Source: Conoideocrella luteorostrata
Taxonomy: Eukaryota; Ascomycota; Sordariomycetes; Hypocreales; Clavicipitaceae
Reading direction: 5' to 3'
NCBI GenBank assembly: GCA_032433595.1
Contig: JASWJB010000003.1
Location: forward strand, 310,001-374,000
Length of the DNA stretch: 64,000 nt
Below the pieces are notes generated by a model. It was not told where the DNA came from. It worked only from the letters and a program-made list of their open reading frames with translations, and searched no databases. Positions 34,131-44,435 of this stretch are shown here, one piece after another (position 1 is the stretch's first letter; each line of letters opens with the position of its first letter). A program made the position numbers and the translations under genes.

Positions 34131-35474
34131 TCAGTTTTTTGGCCTCCAACCTTCCTCAATGTCATCGTCGTTGAACAATGCAGACTGACCAATCGTACCC
34201 TCGAATACCTTCTCTGCATTGTGCGCCGCATCCTTGACTATGCCGAGACGCATGTTTGTTCTGCCATTTGAGATGTGGCTCCAGTCAGGGAGATTTTCAA
34301 ACTTGCCTGGAAACCCAACCAGCGTCTCATTCGTTCGCGCCAGCATGTTCACGTATCGATACCAGGTCAGGTTGCGATCCCGTCGCTTCCTCCCGCCTTG
34401 TATCCTAGCCATGCAGAACTGGTCCCCGTTGCCTGTTGCGACATCCTTATATCCAATAATGGATATCACGTCACGCGTGACGTAGCGGCGAAAGAACTCC
34501 TGCGGATCCGTCGTTCTGTCCGACGTGCCGGGGAACTTGTCAAACCCGTACCGCCACTCGTTGTAGAGCTTGCACGACGCCGCCGTCGGCAGCTTCTCTG
34601 TGTCCGAAGTCGGGCGGTCCTTGGTCCAGTACGCACAAGAGGACGGGTCGCCGTGGATGTATCGAACGTGAACGCCGGAGCGCGGCGTTGCGCCCAACAT
34701 GGCATATCTCTGTGCCAGTTGCCCGCCTCCGCCGTGCCCAACGACCGTGATGTTCGCTATCCTTGGGTACTTGCTCCGGTCCGAGAAGTCGTCCACCAGG
34801 GCGTCTAGGGCATCGATTGAAGTGGCGGCCGTGCCCTTGGGGTGGATGGCGGTGGCGCCGGATTCCCAGGTGTTCACATCACCCCAGGCAAGCTGGTCTT
34901 TGGCGTACTGTCCGTAGTTGTACTTTTTGGAGAAGAAAGTGGGAGCAGCAACCACAATGTTTCCGTCGGACCCGTGCACATAGTCCGCTCGTGCTTTTTG
35001 CACGACTTTGTTGAACGTTTGCCAATATTTATCGCCGTCGCGCATTTTCCCATGAATGACGATGATGGCCTGTGTGACGTTGTCCGCTTGAATGTCCTTT
35101 GTTTGAAAGACTGCGACTGTGGTGTTTTCGCCATGGCCGACGTTCAGTGCTCGGAGCTCAGAGCCTGCAGGGGCTGCGAGATCTTTGTGGTCCTGCGCAA
35201 TCATTAGAACAAATTGGCATGTAAGTAACTGGTAGTTCATTGAATGGGAAGGAGGGAGGATCTCGGCTGATGAGTGGTTAGTTACCTCGCCTTCATCATT
35301 GGGTCCCAAGCCGTGGCTGATGACCGAGTACGCGTCGGGGCTTCGGGCGAAGTGAGCAGCAAAGTTGCTGAGCCTATGAAAAAGGTTGCTGTCGTCAAGG
35401 CAGAGGACTCCAGATTGCCCAAGAAAGGCTATTGCCACACTCAAAGAAGTCAATAACATCCTCGGGTTGTACAT
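34131..35474 (-). CDS. Secreted alpha/beta-hydrolase-like protein lacking the usual nucleophile (416 aa, 2 exons)
   Basis: Exon 1 is 35474-35286, exon 2 35192-34131; the 93-bp intron (GTAACT to GCGCAG) is a multiple of three with no stop, so unspliced mRNA would also be translatable with 31 extra residues. A signal peptide (MLLTSLSVAIAFLGQSGVLC) is followed by an alpha/beta-hydrolase pattern: IIVIHGKMRDGDKYW (oxyanion region), NIVVAAPTFF, then ANITVVGHGGGGQLAQRYAM, where the nucleophile elbow normally reads GHSxGG. Residue 217, the expected Ser, is Gly. VRYIHGDPSSCAYW and a C-terminal KDAAHNAEKVF follow. It may be a non-catalytic binding protein or use another residue; I cannot tell. The start is the first ATG in frame. 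Confidence 0.78.
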   Translation of the reverse strand: MYNPRMLLTSLSVAIAFLGQSGVLCLDDSNLFHRLSNFAAHFARSPDAYSVISHGLGPNDEGEVTNHSSAEILPPSHSMNYQLLTCQFVLMIAQDHKDLAAPAGSELRALNVGHGENTTVAVFQTKDIQADNVTQAIIVIHGKMRDGDKYWQTFNKVVQKARADYVHGSDGNIVVAAPTFFSKKYNYGQYAKDQLAWGDVNTWESGATAIHPKGTAATSIDALDALVDDFSDRSKYPRIANITVVGHGGGGQLAQRYAMLGATPRSGVHVRYIHGDPSSCAYWTKDRPTSDTEKLPTAASCKLYNEWRYGFDKFPGTSDRTTDPQEFFRRYVTRDVISIIGYKDVATGNGDQFCMARIQGGRKRRDRNLTWYRYVNMLARTNETLVGFPGKFENLPDWSHISNGRTNMRLGIVKDAAHNAEKVFEGTIGQSALFNDDDIEEGWRPKN

Positions 35475-36900
35475 TTTTGTGTGTTCGTTGCTATTAGCTG
35501 GGAGTGCAACACCCTGCACAGTGTATAAATCCGACCGCGAAATATCAACTTCGTTCAATGAAGGAAAGCCAGACAGTATACTTATGGAAAGCTACGACCC
35601 TGCCATTCCCCCTGCAAGCCGGGAATTTCTCGAAATAGGCGAATAACCCTGTTTGTCTCTGCCCCGGACTCCCCTCCCCTTCCCTTCAAGCCGTCCAGTT
35701 CGGCGATCTGCCGGTGTCCCAGCCAAGGGCGGTTTTGAGACAAAGATCGACCAACTCCAACTTTTTGCGTACGCCGTAGACGTCACATAACTATGTGAGC
35801 ACTCCTCTCCTCGGGTTTCCAGTTCTCGGTAGGTTCATGTTTCGAGCTCCTATGCTGTGGCTTTGCGATCGGCCAATGATCATCTTTGGTGAGCGTTTGT
35901 GCGAAACACCCGCGCGGCCGTCATCGCGGCGATGCGTCTGCGGAAGTAAATCTCCCATCTCCATCAAAGACACACTAAGAGGTCGAGATCTAAGGTATCC
36001 AGCCCATTCGGCAAATCATCAACTGATCTAGAGTAGGCACCGTCGTCGGACGTTAGACGCGGAGCATGCGCCGCCGATGGAGATGTGAGTAGAGCTCTGG
36101 GGAAGGTATCTTGCCGTGATGACGGCGTGATCGTTATGTGAAGCCCGGTGTCTCGGATGGTGAAATACCTCTGAATTTTAATATCGTCATCACTCTATGC
36201 TTAGTTATTTTATGAGTGCAGGATTGCGACAAAGACAGCCGCGTAGCTGCATGTGAATCTCATATAGTGATTGGCTCATCGGGACAGTTAACAAAGCCCA
36301 TGCCTGCCTATGCTTTGTGTTGCAACCCCTTGAAATCCTTACCATGCAAGATCTCGAGCCGTCGATTACCCGTGCAGGGATTTTGCCCGCCCTTGGAGTC
36401 CAGCCGGGCATGGTTTCTAGCATGTGATGTGATTTGTTAGCGGAGCGTCCTGTCCGGCAGTCTGTGTGAGATACACAATGCCGTGTAATTTCTTCTTGAA
36501 CCGGTGTGTCTTGGAGCTTGGTCCAGTTGTCGCTCTGCCTACCACTTGGAATCGCCGTTGGGCCCCACGCTCGACGCCGCTAGCTTTCAGGCTCCCTTCG
36601 TGGAACTGCGCATTTCCGTGTTAACATCTTGCAAGATGTATCTATGCGGTGCCAGGCACAGAGCTAGGAAAAACAAAGAAAAAAAACCGAAAGAAAGGCA
36701 AGTCCCGAATATACGTCTTCATGCGGTGCAAATAAAGACGAAGAATTACAGAGGAAAAGAGGTCGCGCGGGAGGTGGCCCGTTCTGCTTAATGAAACTCG
36801 AATCTAATGCCAGGAAAGCACACGATACTCTGTCGCGGACGTAAAATTGTGAAATAAAACACACGGAATAATCATTTAGCCAGCTCCCTTCAGACCCGAC
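35475..36900. other. Intergenic region
   Basis: 1.4 kb upstream of the hydrolase-like gene and downstream of the Zn2Cys6 gene (both minus strand). No supportable gene, RNA or repeat. Confidence 0.5.
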
Positions 36901-39181
36901 TCAGTTTGGCCTCTCAATCGCCTCAATTGCGGTCTTGAACACGATCTTGCCGGCTGGCGTGATGCGCAAGTCATTGTCCAGGGGGCTCAAGTACGACGCA
37001 TTACTTATCGCGGTGGACCTCACACTCACAGCGCCTGCATTTAACAGTGTTTTCACTCGAGGAGATGTAGAGATTGACCTCTCTTCGACACTGTCGCGAA
37101 GGCCCAGCAAGATTCTGTTTGATCGTGGCATGTATTGCCCCGCCCGGCGCAGCAGTTCGCAGCCCCTCCAGAGGTATTCGTTGTGAAGACCAGCGGACGG
37201 ACTGTTGAGCAGTAGGTGTCGGACTGCGATTCCGCATGCGTCGGAGAGCCAGAAGTCGTGTCGCACTGGGAAGGCTGCCTCGTATCCTTTCAGCGCCAAG
37301 ATGATGGATTCGCTGTGCTCTTGGCTGAGATTGCTTGCTGTCTTTCCGGGTTGAAATTCGAGAAAAGGCAGGCGAATGAAGGGTTCGAGTAAGTTTATGC
37401 AGGACCAGTGGTAGAAAACCCTGCGGGCGGTGAGTCAAACAATGGACGCATCCTGCATGAGGAGCAGCCGAGTCCCATGGGACGGGATGTCTCAAAAGCT
37501 GATCGTGAGAAATTGGCTTACAGCATGGACACCCACGATGGAATGACTGAACTGGGACCTTGAAAACGCTGCATGTTTATCTCGTGCCATCCTAGTAGGC
37601 GATTGTATATATTTGTTGCCCCGCGATAATCCGGCATTATATTCCCCTGATTAGCTTCTGTTGCTAAGACGCATTCCGCAGCTAGTCGTGCCAGATTGTA
37701 CTCAATCTGAAGAGCATCGTAGGCATAGCTAAGTCGAGACTGCGTCGAAACAGGGTATGGAGCCCATAATGGATCAACAAGTTTCTGTAAATTCAAGCAA
37801 GGCTCAGGACCAATTGTTGGAAATAGTCGTCCGGTCGCGCCCATGGGGAGGGCTGGACCTGCAATTAAGCAACTTTTACTGTGCACTTCAGTTCAGCGAC
37901 TCGGCCGAGTTTTTACATCCAGGTTTCTCAGCTTACACGTTCAAGTAGTATAGCCCGCTCAAGATGAAAGACCTGGTCGGTTGCATGTTTGACGTCGTTT
38001 CGGCATTGTTTGGTAGCGACCTCTCATCAAACAGACGGTTGGCCGATCCCAAATCACGCAGGGACCGACAAAATCCACCGGCTCCCTTGTTTGAGTCTCC
38101 AAAAGCATGTTCGTAGATTGATAGAATAGTGGCCGCTTGGAGTAGAGCTACGGTTTCATGTCCTTGCCGGATGTTCAATGTTCGGTACGATTCTTTTGCG
38201 AAGTCACACCCTCGAAGCTGAACCTTGTGTTCTTTAGTCGCCACAAAGCACTCCTGGGAATAATGAGGTCATTAATATCTGATAATGCAATTCTTAATCA
38301 TGATTATGGCGAGGTTAGGGTCGCATACCACGGTGTAGGCCAATATGGCATTGATCAAGGCCTCTGCGCAGAAATGTGAGTTCAATTGACCGCCGTCGCT
38401 TTCCTCACCATTTTGGAGCGAGTATATTGCTTTGATAAGCAAGTCGCGGTGGACTAGTCTAGATACAGTAGTATCCCAGGTCCAGAATAATTTAAACACG
38501 TGCGTCAGTAGATAGTCGTCGTCACTAATCGTCGTCCAGCGGGAGAGTGGCAGCGGCCGATCTTGCTCCAGTAACGGAAACGCTGGTGCTGCTGGTACAT
38601 GGTGCGCGATGCCGCGTTCCTGAAAACTCGTTACAGATGCTGGGCCTTGATCTGAAAATAAAAGCGGTCGCTGAAGCGTCGTTGTATAGTCGCCCAAGAT
38701 AATGTTTTCGTGGCTCTGGGCCTCCCGCATACGCTTCAACGCATTCACTGCATCTTGCTCTGTACCAGTGCATAGCACCTCCATAGCAAGCTTGAGCTGG
38801 CTATGCGACTGCTGCAGCCCACCATAGCGTTGGGCCAAGGCGGTCCCTCGGGTCGTATACTTGCATTCGGTGTCGGCTTTCAGGCAGCAGAGACATGATG
38901 GCCGTTGTCCATCGCACTATAACCCGTTCGTAGTGGTCAGCTGAGATTTTCGCAACGCTTCACATATTGGGGACGGACTTTTACTTTGCGCTTCCGACAT
39001 CCTGTAGGTTATTCAGACTTGCAATTGCTTCTAGGTAGATCACAGACTCACTGTCACAGGCTAACAATACGCCTTGGCGCTTCCGTGCCGGAGGTTCTTC
39101 AGTGTTTTCAGACGGCACATGGCTCGGTTTTGGTAGAAGCCGTCTGCTGAAACCGCCGGGGTCTGTGTAAGGTGCTGACAT
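36901..39181 (-). CDS. Zn2Cys6 fungal transcription factor (644 aa, 6 exons)
   Basis: Exons on the minus strand: 39181-39052, 39001-38979, 38916-38329, 38253-37937, 37878-37522, 37420-36901. The second is a 23-nt microexon that completes the zinc cluster. Read through, the DNA-binding domain is C42-x2-C45-x6-C52-x6-C59-x2-C62-x6-C69, the classic binuclear zinc cluster (ACDRCRKRKVKC, then CDGQRPSC). A C-terminal middle homology region follows (ETVALLQAATILSIYEHAFG, FILSGLYYLNVKSCLIAG, SRLSYAYDALQIEYNLARLA, VFYHWSCINLLEPFIRLPFL). Five introns of 50-101 bp have CTAAC-like branch sites or good acceptors; the donors GTCCGT (after the microexon) and the acceptor at 37879 were chosen because only they restore frame. 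It lies 491 bp downstream of the amidohydrolase-like gene on the same strand and could regulate it. Confidence 0.87.
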
Positions 39182-39672
39182 TATGGCTGCTTGACATGAC
39201 TAACGGTGTACCGAGACGAACTGGTGATAAAATCCGTGTTGTAAACTCGGCCGTGATATTGGAGATAAAGATTTGTCACACTGCTGCCTAAAATGGACGG
39301 CTCTATGATGTCACAATGATGCGATTTTGTTCCCGCCAATGTCACTGTAATTATGATCTGAAGGGCACGCTTATAAACCTGCCATAAGCTTTACCATTAA
39401 TTGCTAATACATCCATGGTGGTCCAAACTCAACGCAATGTCCGGCTATTGAGCTTTTATATAGAAATGCGCACTGAATTTGTTTGAACTGATTAAATGAA
39501 GATGTCGTGAATATATTCGCCCATCCAGATGCGGTAGTTTTTCTACTTTCGTTCTGCACAACTATATAAATAGCATTCTTAAAAACCACCTTCAGTCAAA
39601 TATCCTTCGTGGTAGACCAAAATTTGATTGATCTGAAAATATTGCCACTATTTTGAGATTTGACAAAATTAA
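39182..39672. other. Spacer and promoter of the Zn2Cys6 gene
   Basis: 491 bp between the end of the amidohydrolase-like gene and the start of the regulator. AT-rich; no other feature seen. Confidence 0.5.
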
Positions 39673-40839
39673 TTATTTTGTGCAAGGAACACCACGGATC
39701 CAGACCGAGCGAATTTTGGAAAGAAATTCAAGATCTTCCAAAGGGTTCCCTTCGACCAAGATCAGATCGGCTCGAAGTCCAGACCCTACAACACCACGAT
39801 CAAGCAAGCCGAACAAAGTAGCGGGCTCGGAGGTTGCGGCTCGAATAATTTTGGCATTGGACAGCCCTACCTTTGCGAGTAGTCGCATCTCGTCATGCAA
39901 TCCCTTGCCGAATGGTAATGGTACAGTGTTTAAGTGGTTCGCGGATGATCCGGCACACAAACGGGCTCCAGCCGCATCAAGTGCCCTGACCGCGGCAACA
40001 GCAAAAGAAAAGTCATCATTTGGAGCATTCCTCTTCCATAATGGCATAGCTTTTTCAAGGTAGCTAAGGGCTGGGATAATACCAATTCCTAGACGAACAA
40101 TGTCGTCAATGACATCCGCCTCGATCTCTCCGTCGATGGGCACGGGCGATATGTGGTCAAATCCGAGATCAACAGCGACTCGGTAGGCTTTTGTTTGGGA
40201 AGCGTACGCAATGGCTAGTTTCCCGTGACGGTGTGTTTCTTGAACCGCTCTCGAGATGATATCCGCCTCTAGACCTGGCTGATCGACTACTATCTTGATG
40301 AAATCTGATTGTCCCGAAACAATCTTTGCTTCGACAAGCGTCTGGGCTTCGTCGGGTGTCAAAACAATTTGCACTGCGCTGCGGTCGAAGAGACTCACAA
40401 GGGTGTCATTGTCGGAACCAATAGCAGAACCCGACGCAATATATGATGGCAAGCCTGGGTCGTCAGAAGCAACTATTCGCATCGCTTGGCTTTTTGCACA
40501 GGAAGTACTGGAGTCAATGACGGTAGTGAGGCCGTATGTTGTGTGTTCGAGAGGTGCGTCATCGGTCGCATCTGATCCGAACCTGCAGTCTATCAAGCCT
40601 GGCATAACGGTGCACCCTGTGCCATCTACCAATGTATCTGGAGCTGAATTAGAGGAGATAATATCTCCCGGGCTGCAAACAAAGGTGAGGCTCGACTCGT
40701 TCTGGACTTCACTTCCGACTAAAACGTTGACGCCGCTTATTCGGGTTATTAGCATCGTGTTGCTTGTGTTAGCTCGTGGAATCATAAATGTAGCTTGGTT
40801 GATGGACCCAAGGTCGAAGCAAGCTGATGCAGAAGACAT
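39673..40839 (-). CDS. Amidohydrolase-family protein with degenerate metal site (388 aa)
   Basis: A single-exon intact gene of the imidazolonepropionase/Xaa-Pro-dipeptidase-like branch of the amidohydrolases. The scaffold is clear: LVDGTGCTVMPGLIDCRFGS, YGLTTVIDSS, SDFIKIVVDQPGL, ISRAVQETHRHGKLAIAYAS, ARLCAGSSANH, then SNAKIIRAATSEPATLFGL and GLRADLILVEGNPLEDL. The catalytic residues are not: the HxH after PGLID is R86-F-G88, the next His (normally AHA) is Y212, the following His is P232, and the Asp of AGTDA is S299. Only the Lys of the FIKI motif (K182) remains. With two or more ligands gone it should not bind the usual metals, so it is a pseudoenzyme or has another function. The open frame and normal length argue against simple decay. 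Confidence 0.85.
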   Translation of the reverse strand: MSSASACFDLGSINQATFMIPRANTSNTMLITRISGVNVLVGSEVQNESSLTFVCSPGDIISSNSAPDTLVDGTGCTVMPGLIDCRFGSDATDDAPLEHTTYGLTTVIDSSTSCAKSQAMRIVASDDPGLPSYIASGSAIGSDNDTLVSLFDRSAVQIVLTPDEAQTLVEAKIVSGQSDFIKIVVDQPGLEADIISRAVQETHRHGKLAIAYASQTKAYRVAVDLGFDHISPVPIDGEIEADVIDDIVRLGIGIIPALSYLEKAMPLWKRNAPNDDFSFAVAAVRALDAAGARLCAGSSANHLNTVPLPFGKGLHDEMRLLAKVGLSNAKIIRAATSEPATLFGLLDRGVVGSGLRADLILVEGNPLEDLEFLSKIRSVWIRGVPCTK

Positions 40840-43800
40840 TTATTTTCCAGACCATGGGACTGCACAGCATAGCGACCTAGTAACGTTGCCCGGGACTTTC
40901 TTTCCGAAGGTCGGACTCCGGCTGGTATGGCCCCCTGTCCGTAGGTTACTTTCCAGCTCGGGTTCGAGGCGGCAACCAACGAGGCGGCAACCAACGCGGT
41001 TGCGCTCAACCCAGCTCTACCGTAACAATATGTTAAGACTTTTGTTATCGAGTAGTTGACTTTATTACTTCTACATGAGAACGCTTGTACTAAGCTTATA
41101 CGGCTATGATCGAAAAGCAGGGGCACCGAGCGGACAGGCACTGCACATTGACTGTAGTACCTAACGGAACCCAGTTTGCAAGGCCATGTTTGGTCTTGTT
41201 TCTGGGTAGCCCGGGCATATTTATGCGGTTCAATGACATCACAATGATGACTCCGGAGGCACCTCCGTCCTGATCGCGCTCTTCTACTGGGCATAAAAAG
41301 ACCACAAAACTTGCATCCGATGAAAGCCGCATCTTTTGCACCAATTATACCCATGATTTTAATCTGAGGCGCCTAGAATTACAACTTGTTAAGCTTGCAT
41401 GACATTTCCCCCGCCCCCTCCGGCTTTTCTGTTGCCGTGCCGCAAAAACCGTAACATTTCTCGATTGCACGGTGCAGCTTACGGAATACGTTCTACCTAT
41501 TTCCCCAATCAGGGAATTGTGCGAATTCCTGGCAAAAAATTTCTACTTTCATGCCGTTGTTTATTTTACGGTTGGTTGGTGTTCCGACTGCGTAATACTG
41601 ACTTAGGAGTGACGCAACCAACTATCTAGGGTAGGATACCTTCTCTAGCAACCTTGTCAAACATGAGTTACTCCAGGCCGTCCGCAGGCGGTACTTGATG
41701 TTCTTGCTGTTTGAAAGACGCGAAAAAAAACCTAATAATTAATATATAAAGTTTTTAGATGCTGCAAAGTTTAGAGCTTGTTATAGACGTGCATTTGTCT
41801 CTGTAGCCGTCATTTCTAGATCAGGATGACTATCACGGGAAGACATAGCGGACGACTATGGTTACCCAAGGAACACGCCGGGCAAAAGCATTACGAACCT
41901 AACAACAGGCCATTGTTGCTTGTATCTTCCTTGCATGATGCAAGTATGTTGGGCGCTGGGGCTCGGCAGACTATCTGACACGTGTGACGATTCATGGAGT
42001 GAATATGCAAGGATGATGATGACGAGAATGCCGAGACGGATACATTGCCGGCGATTACACAGATTAATTAAGGTGCATCTCCGAAAGACCTGGTTCAACG
42101 TACCTAGCATACGATTAGAGCCTCGATTGCCGATAATCTTCCTTGTGTCCTGCCATGTATAGAGTAGAAGCTAACTAATGCAGTGCTAAAATAGGACGTA
42201 CATCTACGGAGTACTTCGTTGCGAGTCTCGAACAAAACCTTCCCACAGAGGTTTCAATTATTCTAGCAAACAGGATAAAGTGTTTAAAATGCATGTAGTA
42301 ATTTGTGGTTCAGAATATTGACGCATGTTTTTGTGTTTGACATATAAGACACTTGCGTTGTGAGCCAAATCCCTGGCTCTCGCACGAGGTATAGTGTTTG
42401 GATGAACTGCTCATTAATCTTATTAAATTGTGAGCAAGAAAGTACGATTCTTGTTGGTTGAGTCCATCAGCCCAGAGCAAAGCTAACTGAAAGGCTTAGC
42501 CATTTCTGTACACATGGTTAGGGTTAGATACTCGCAGTACATGACGGCCCTTCTCCCACCCGTCTTCTTTTTTTGGTTAGACTCGTCTTATTGCATGGAT
42601 TGAAATTACGCCCTTCGCCGCGCTTTGGCTCACTGTGTCCGTATTCTTCTGGAAAGAGAAGCAACACACACAGCAGGAGAATATCAATTTCAGCCGTATA
42701 GTGCAGAGAGCTTAGCCACCTGCAAAAATTGCAGAGGCAAGAGCCAATTGACTGGCGTTTGAGAATAGTTAAAAGGCAGGTTGTGATCTTGCGTGGATCG
42801 AACGTCGGAGGTAGAATGTGCTTGCTAACATTGCTGGTAAGGGTACTCTAGTCGTTGAGGTTTGTAACTCATCTAACTATCAAGACAAATATGGTGACTA
42901 ATGCAGCAAGAATGATACTGCAAAACTATTGCCGCCGGCATTTCTGACCGCTAGGTATGCCATGTCACATGTGAGCAAGCCAATATTGTATGCTCCGTAA
43001 ATGTCTGTGCCGTAACTACGGATCACACATAGTCTGAAGGGTAACTAAGTGGGAGCGGTGGGACTGTGAGGACCGTTGCACAAACCCATCATTCAACTAG
43101 TTAGTTTGATGGCAAGTGGGGGCATTTAGCCATACATCTCCCCGATAAATGTCGGGACTGCCTAATCATGTGTTCCTGGGCCGTCATAATGGTTGACTTA
43201 TACTGCCCAAAAAAAAAAAAATACGTCTCGAAACACTTACCTCATAGGGTCGGGAACTTCGAAGTGTCAGCACAACATGCATCCCAAGTCCCAGACCATC
43301 CACATTGAAACAGTCCTGCACGCCAGACGGCTCATCCGGCTCTCGGAGACGATGCCCACACTCCCCATATATTTTCGGTATCCCGAGCCTCCACTAATAG
43401 TTCCTGACACAATTGTTTACTGGAGTTTTTAGTCTGTACCCCAGACCGAAATACGAGAGGAAGATTGGCCGACTGCCGATGTCTCGAATTCCCCGCAGAT
43501 TATCATCGAAAGGTCCCAGAGGCGGACGTTACAGAAATGATTTCCATATAGAGCAAGCCGTTGTTCATGCAATCGTGTTTATCCATAAACTTGTCTATTT
43601 CAACAATGAAGTGCGCGAAAATGTTTAGCGTATCTCGCAGCTATACCCTTGCCGCTGCGATATATGTATTTGTGGTTACTATCCGGGATGTGCAGCACAT
43701 TATTCTGTCTAAGAGATAATGTCTGTCAGAAACATCAGACAACACACTTGCAAGTTCAATACGGCTCGATTTGTCATCTTCGCTGTGATTGTCTAGAGCA

Positions 43801-44050
43801 GCGAGGAATATCCCTGCGTAGCTGTCACTGATGCTTCAAGCGTGCCACTCGATGGCGCAACGATCGTAACTTTTCCTGTCACGAGGACAACATTTACCGA
43901 GGGGACAGGTAGATTCATTTCCACATTCACTCGACGCTTGTGATATGCATGTTGCTGCATCACTTCTCGCCTCGCCAGATTTCTGCGTCAGGACCAGTTA
44001 CTCGGAACTCTGTGCACGGACAATGGATACTGAGACAGGACAGGACAAGT
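40840..44050. other. Long non-coding region
   Basis: 3.2 kb with no supportable gene. A frame of 190 codons on the minus strand (40782-41354) overlaps the amidohydrolase start and has no recognisable content. A tandem of GAGGCGGCAACCAAC lies at 40966-40995; a TACGGAGTAC motif is at 42207. Confidence 0.5.
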
Positions 44051-44053
44051 AGA

Positions 44054-44260
44054 GAAGTGAAGTGACTGACACTACGGAGTACACTATGTTAGAAGGGTTA
44101 TACATGGATCCAGGTTCTTAGAAAAGATAGGCGGAGTTGGACGGGCGGCCACAATCGTATCAGAGAGACAACGCGAATAGGAAAGTGAAGTGACTGACGC
44201 TCCACTGGGCTAGAAGAGTTACACATGGATCTAGGTTCTTGGAAAAGAGAGGTGGCGTAG
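44054..44260. repeat. Diverged direct duplication (two copies about 80 bp)
   Basis: Bases 44054-44137 and 44182-44260 match in order with scattered substitutions and small indels: both contain AAGTGAAGTGACTGAC, then TTAGAAGGGTTATACATGGA versus CTAGAAGAGTTACACATGGA, then CAGGTTCTTAGAAAAGA versus TAGGTTCTTGGAAAAGA. They are about 127 bp apart. Only the first copy carries the ACTACGGAGTAC insertion-like motif. Confidence 0.8.
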
Positions 44261-44393
44261 AAAGTGCACCCATAAGCAGCATCATAGAGTTGCTGGGACA
44301 AGGTACGGCGTTCGACATAACCTGGATAACACATACCGGACAAGGCAAACATGGTACTTGCAAAAGGGCCATCCTTGTGTAAATGCTGCAATG

Positions 44394-44435
44394 GTGTCAA
44401 ATGTGTCAAATGTGTCAAATGTGTCAAATGTGTCC
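44394..44435. repeat. 9-bp minisatellite (GTGTCAAAT)
   Basis: Four full units plus a partial fifth of GTGTCAAAT in tandem, perfectly conserved. Confidence 0.95.

Noticed and set aside
35475..35558. N-terminal extension of the hydrolase-like protein
   Set aside because: The upstream frame has only a TTG, and the ATG at 35474 gives a clean signal peptide.
40782..41354. 190-codon open frame on the minus strand
   Set aside because: It overlaps the amidohydrolase start in another frame and has no domain, signal or protein-like composition.
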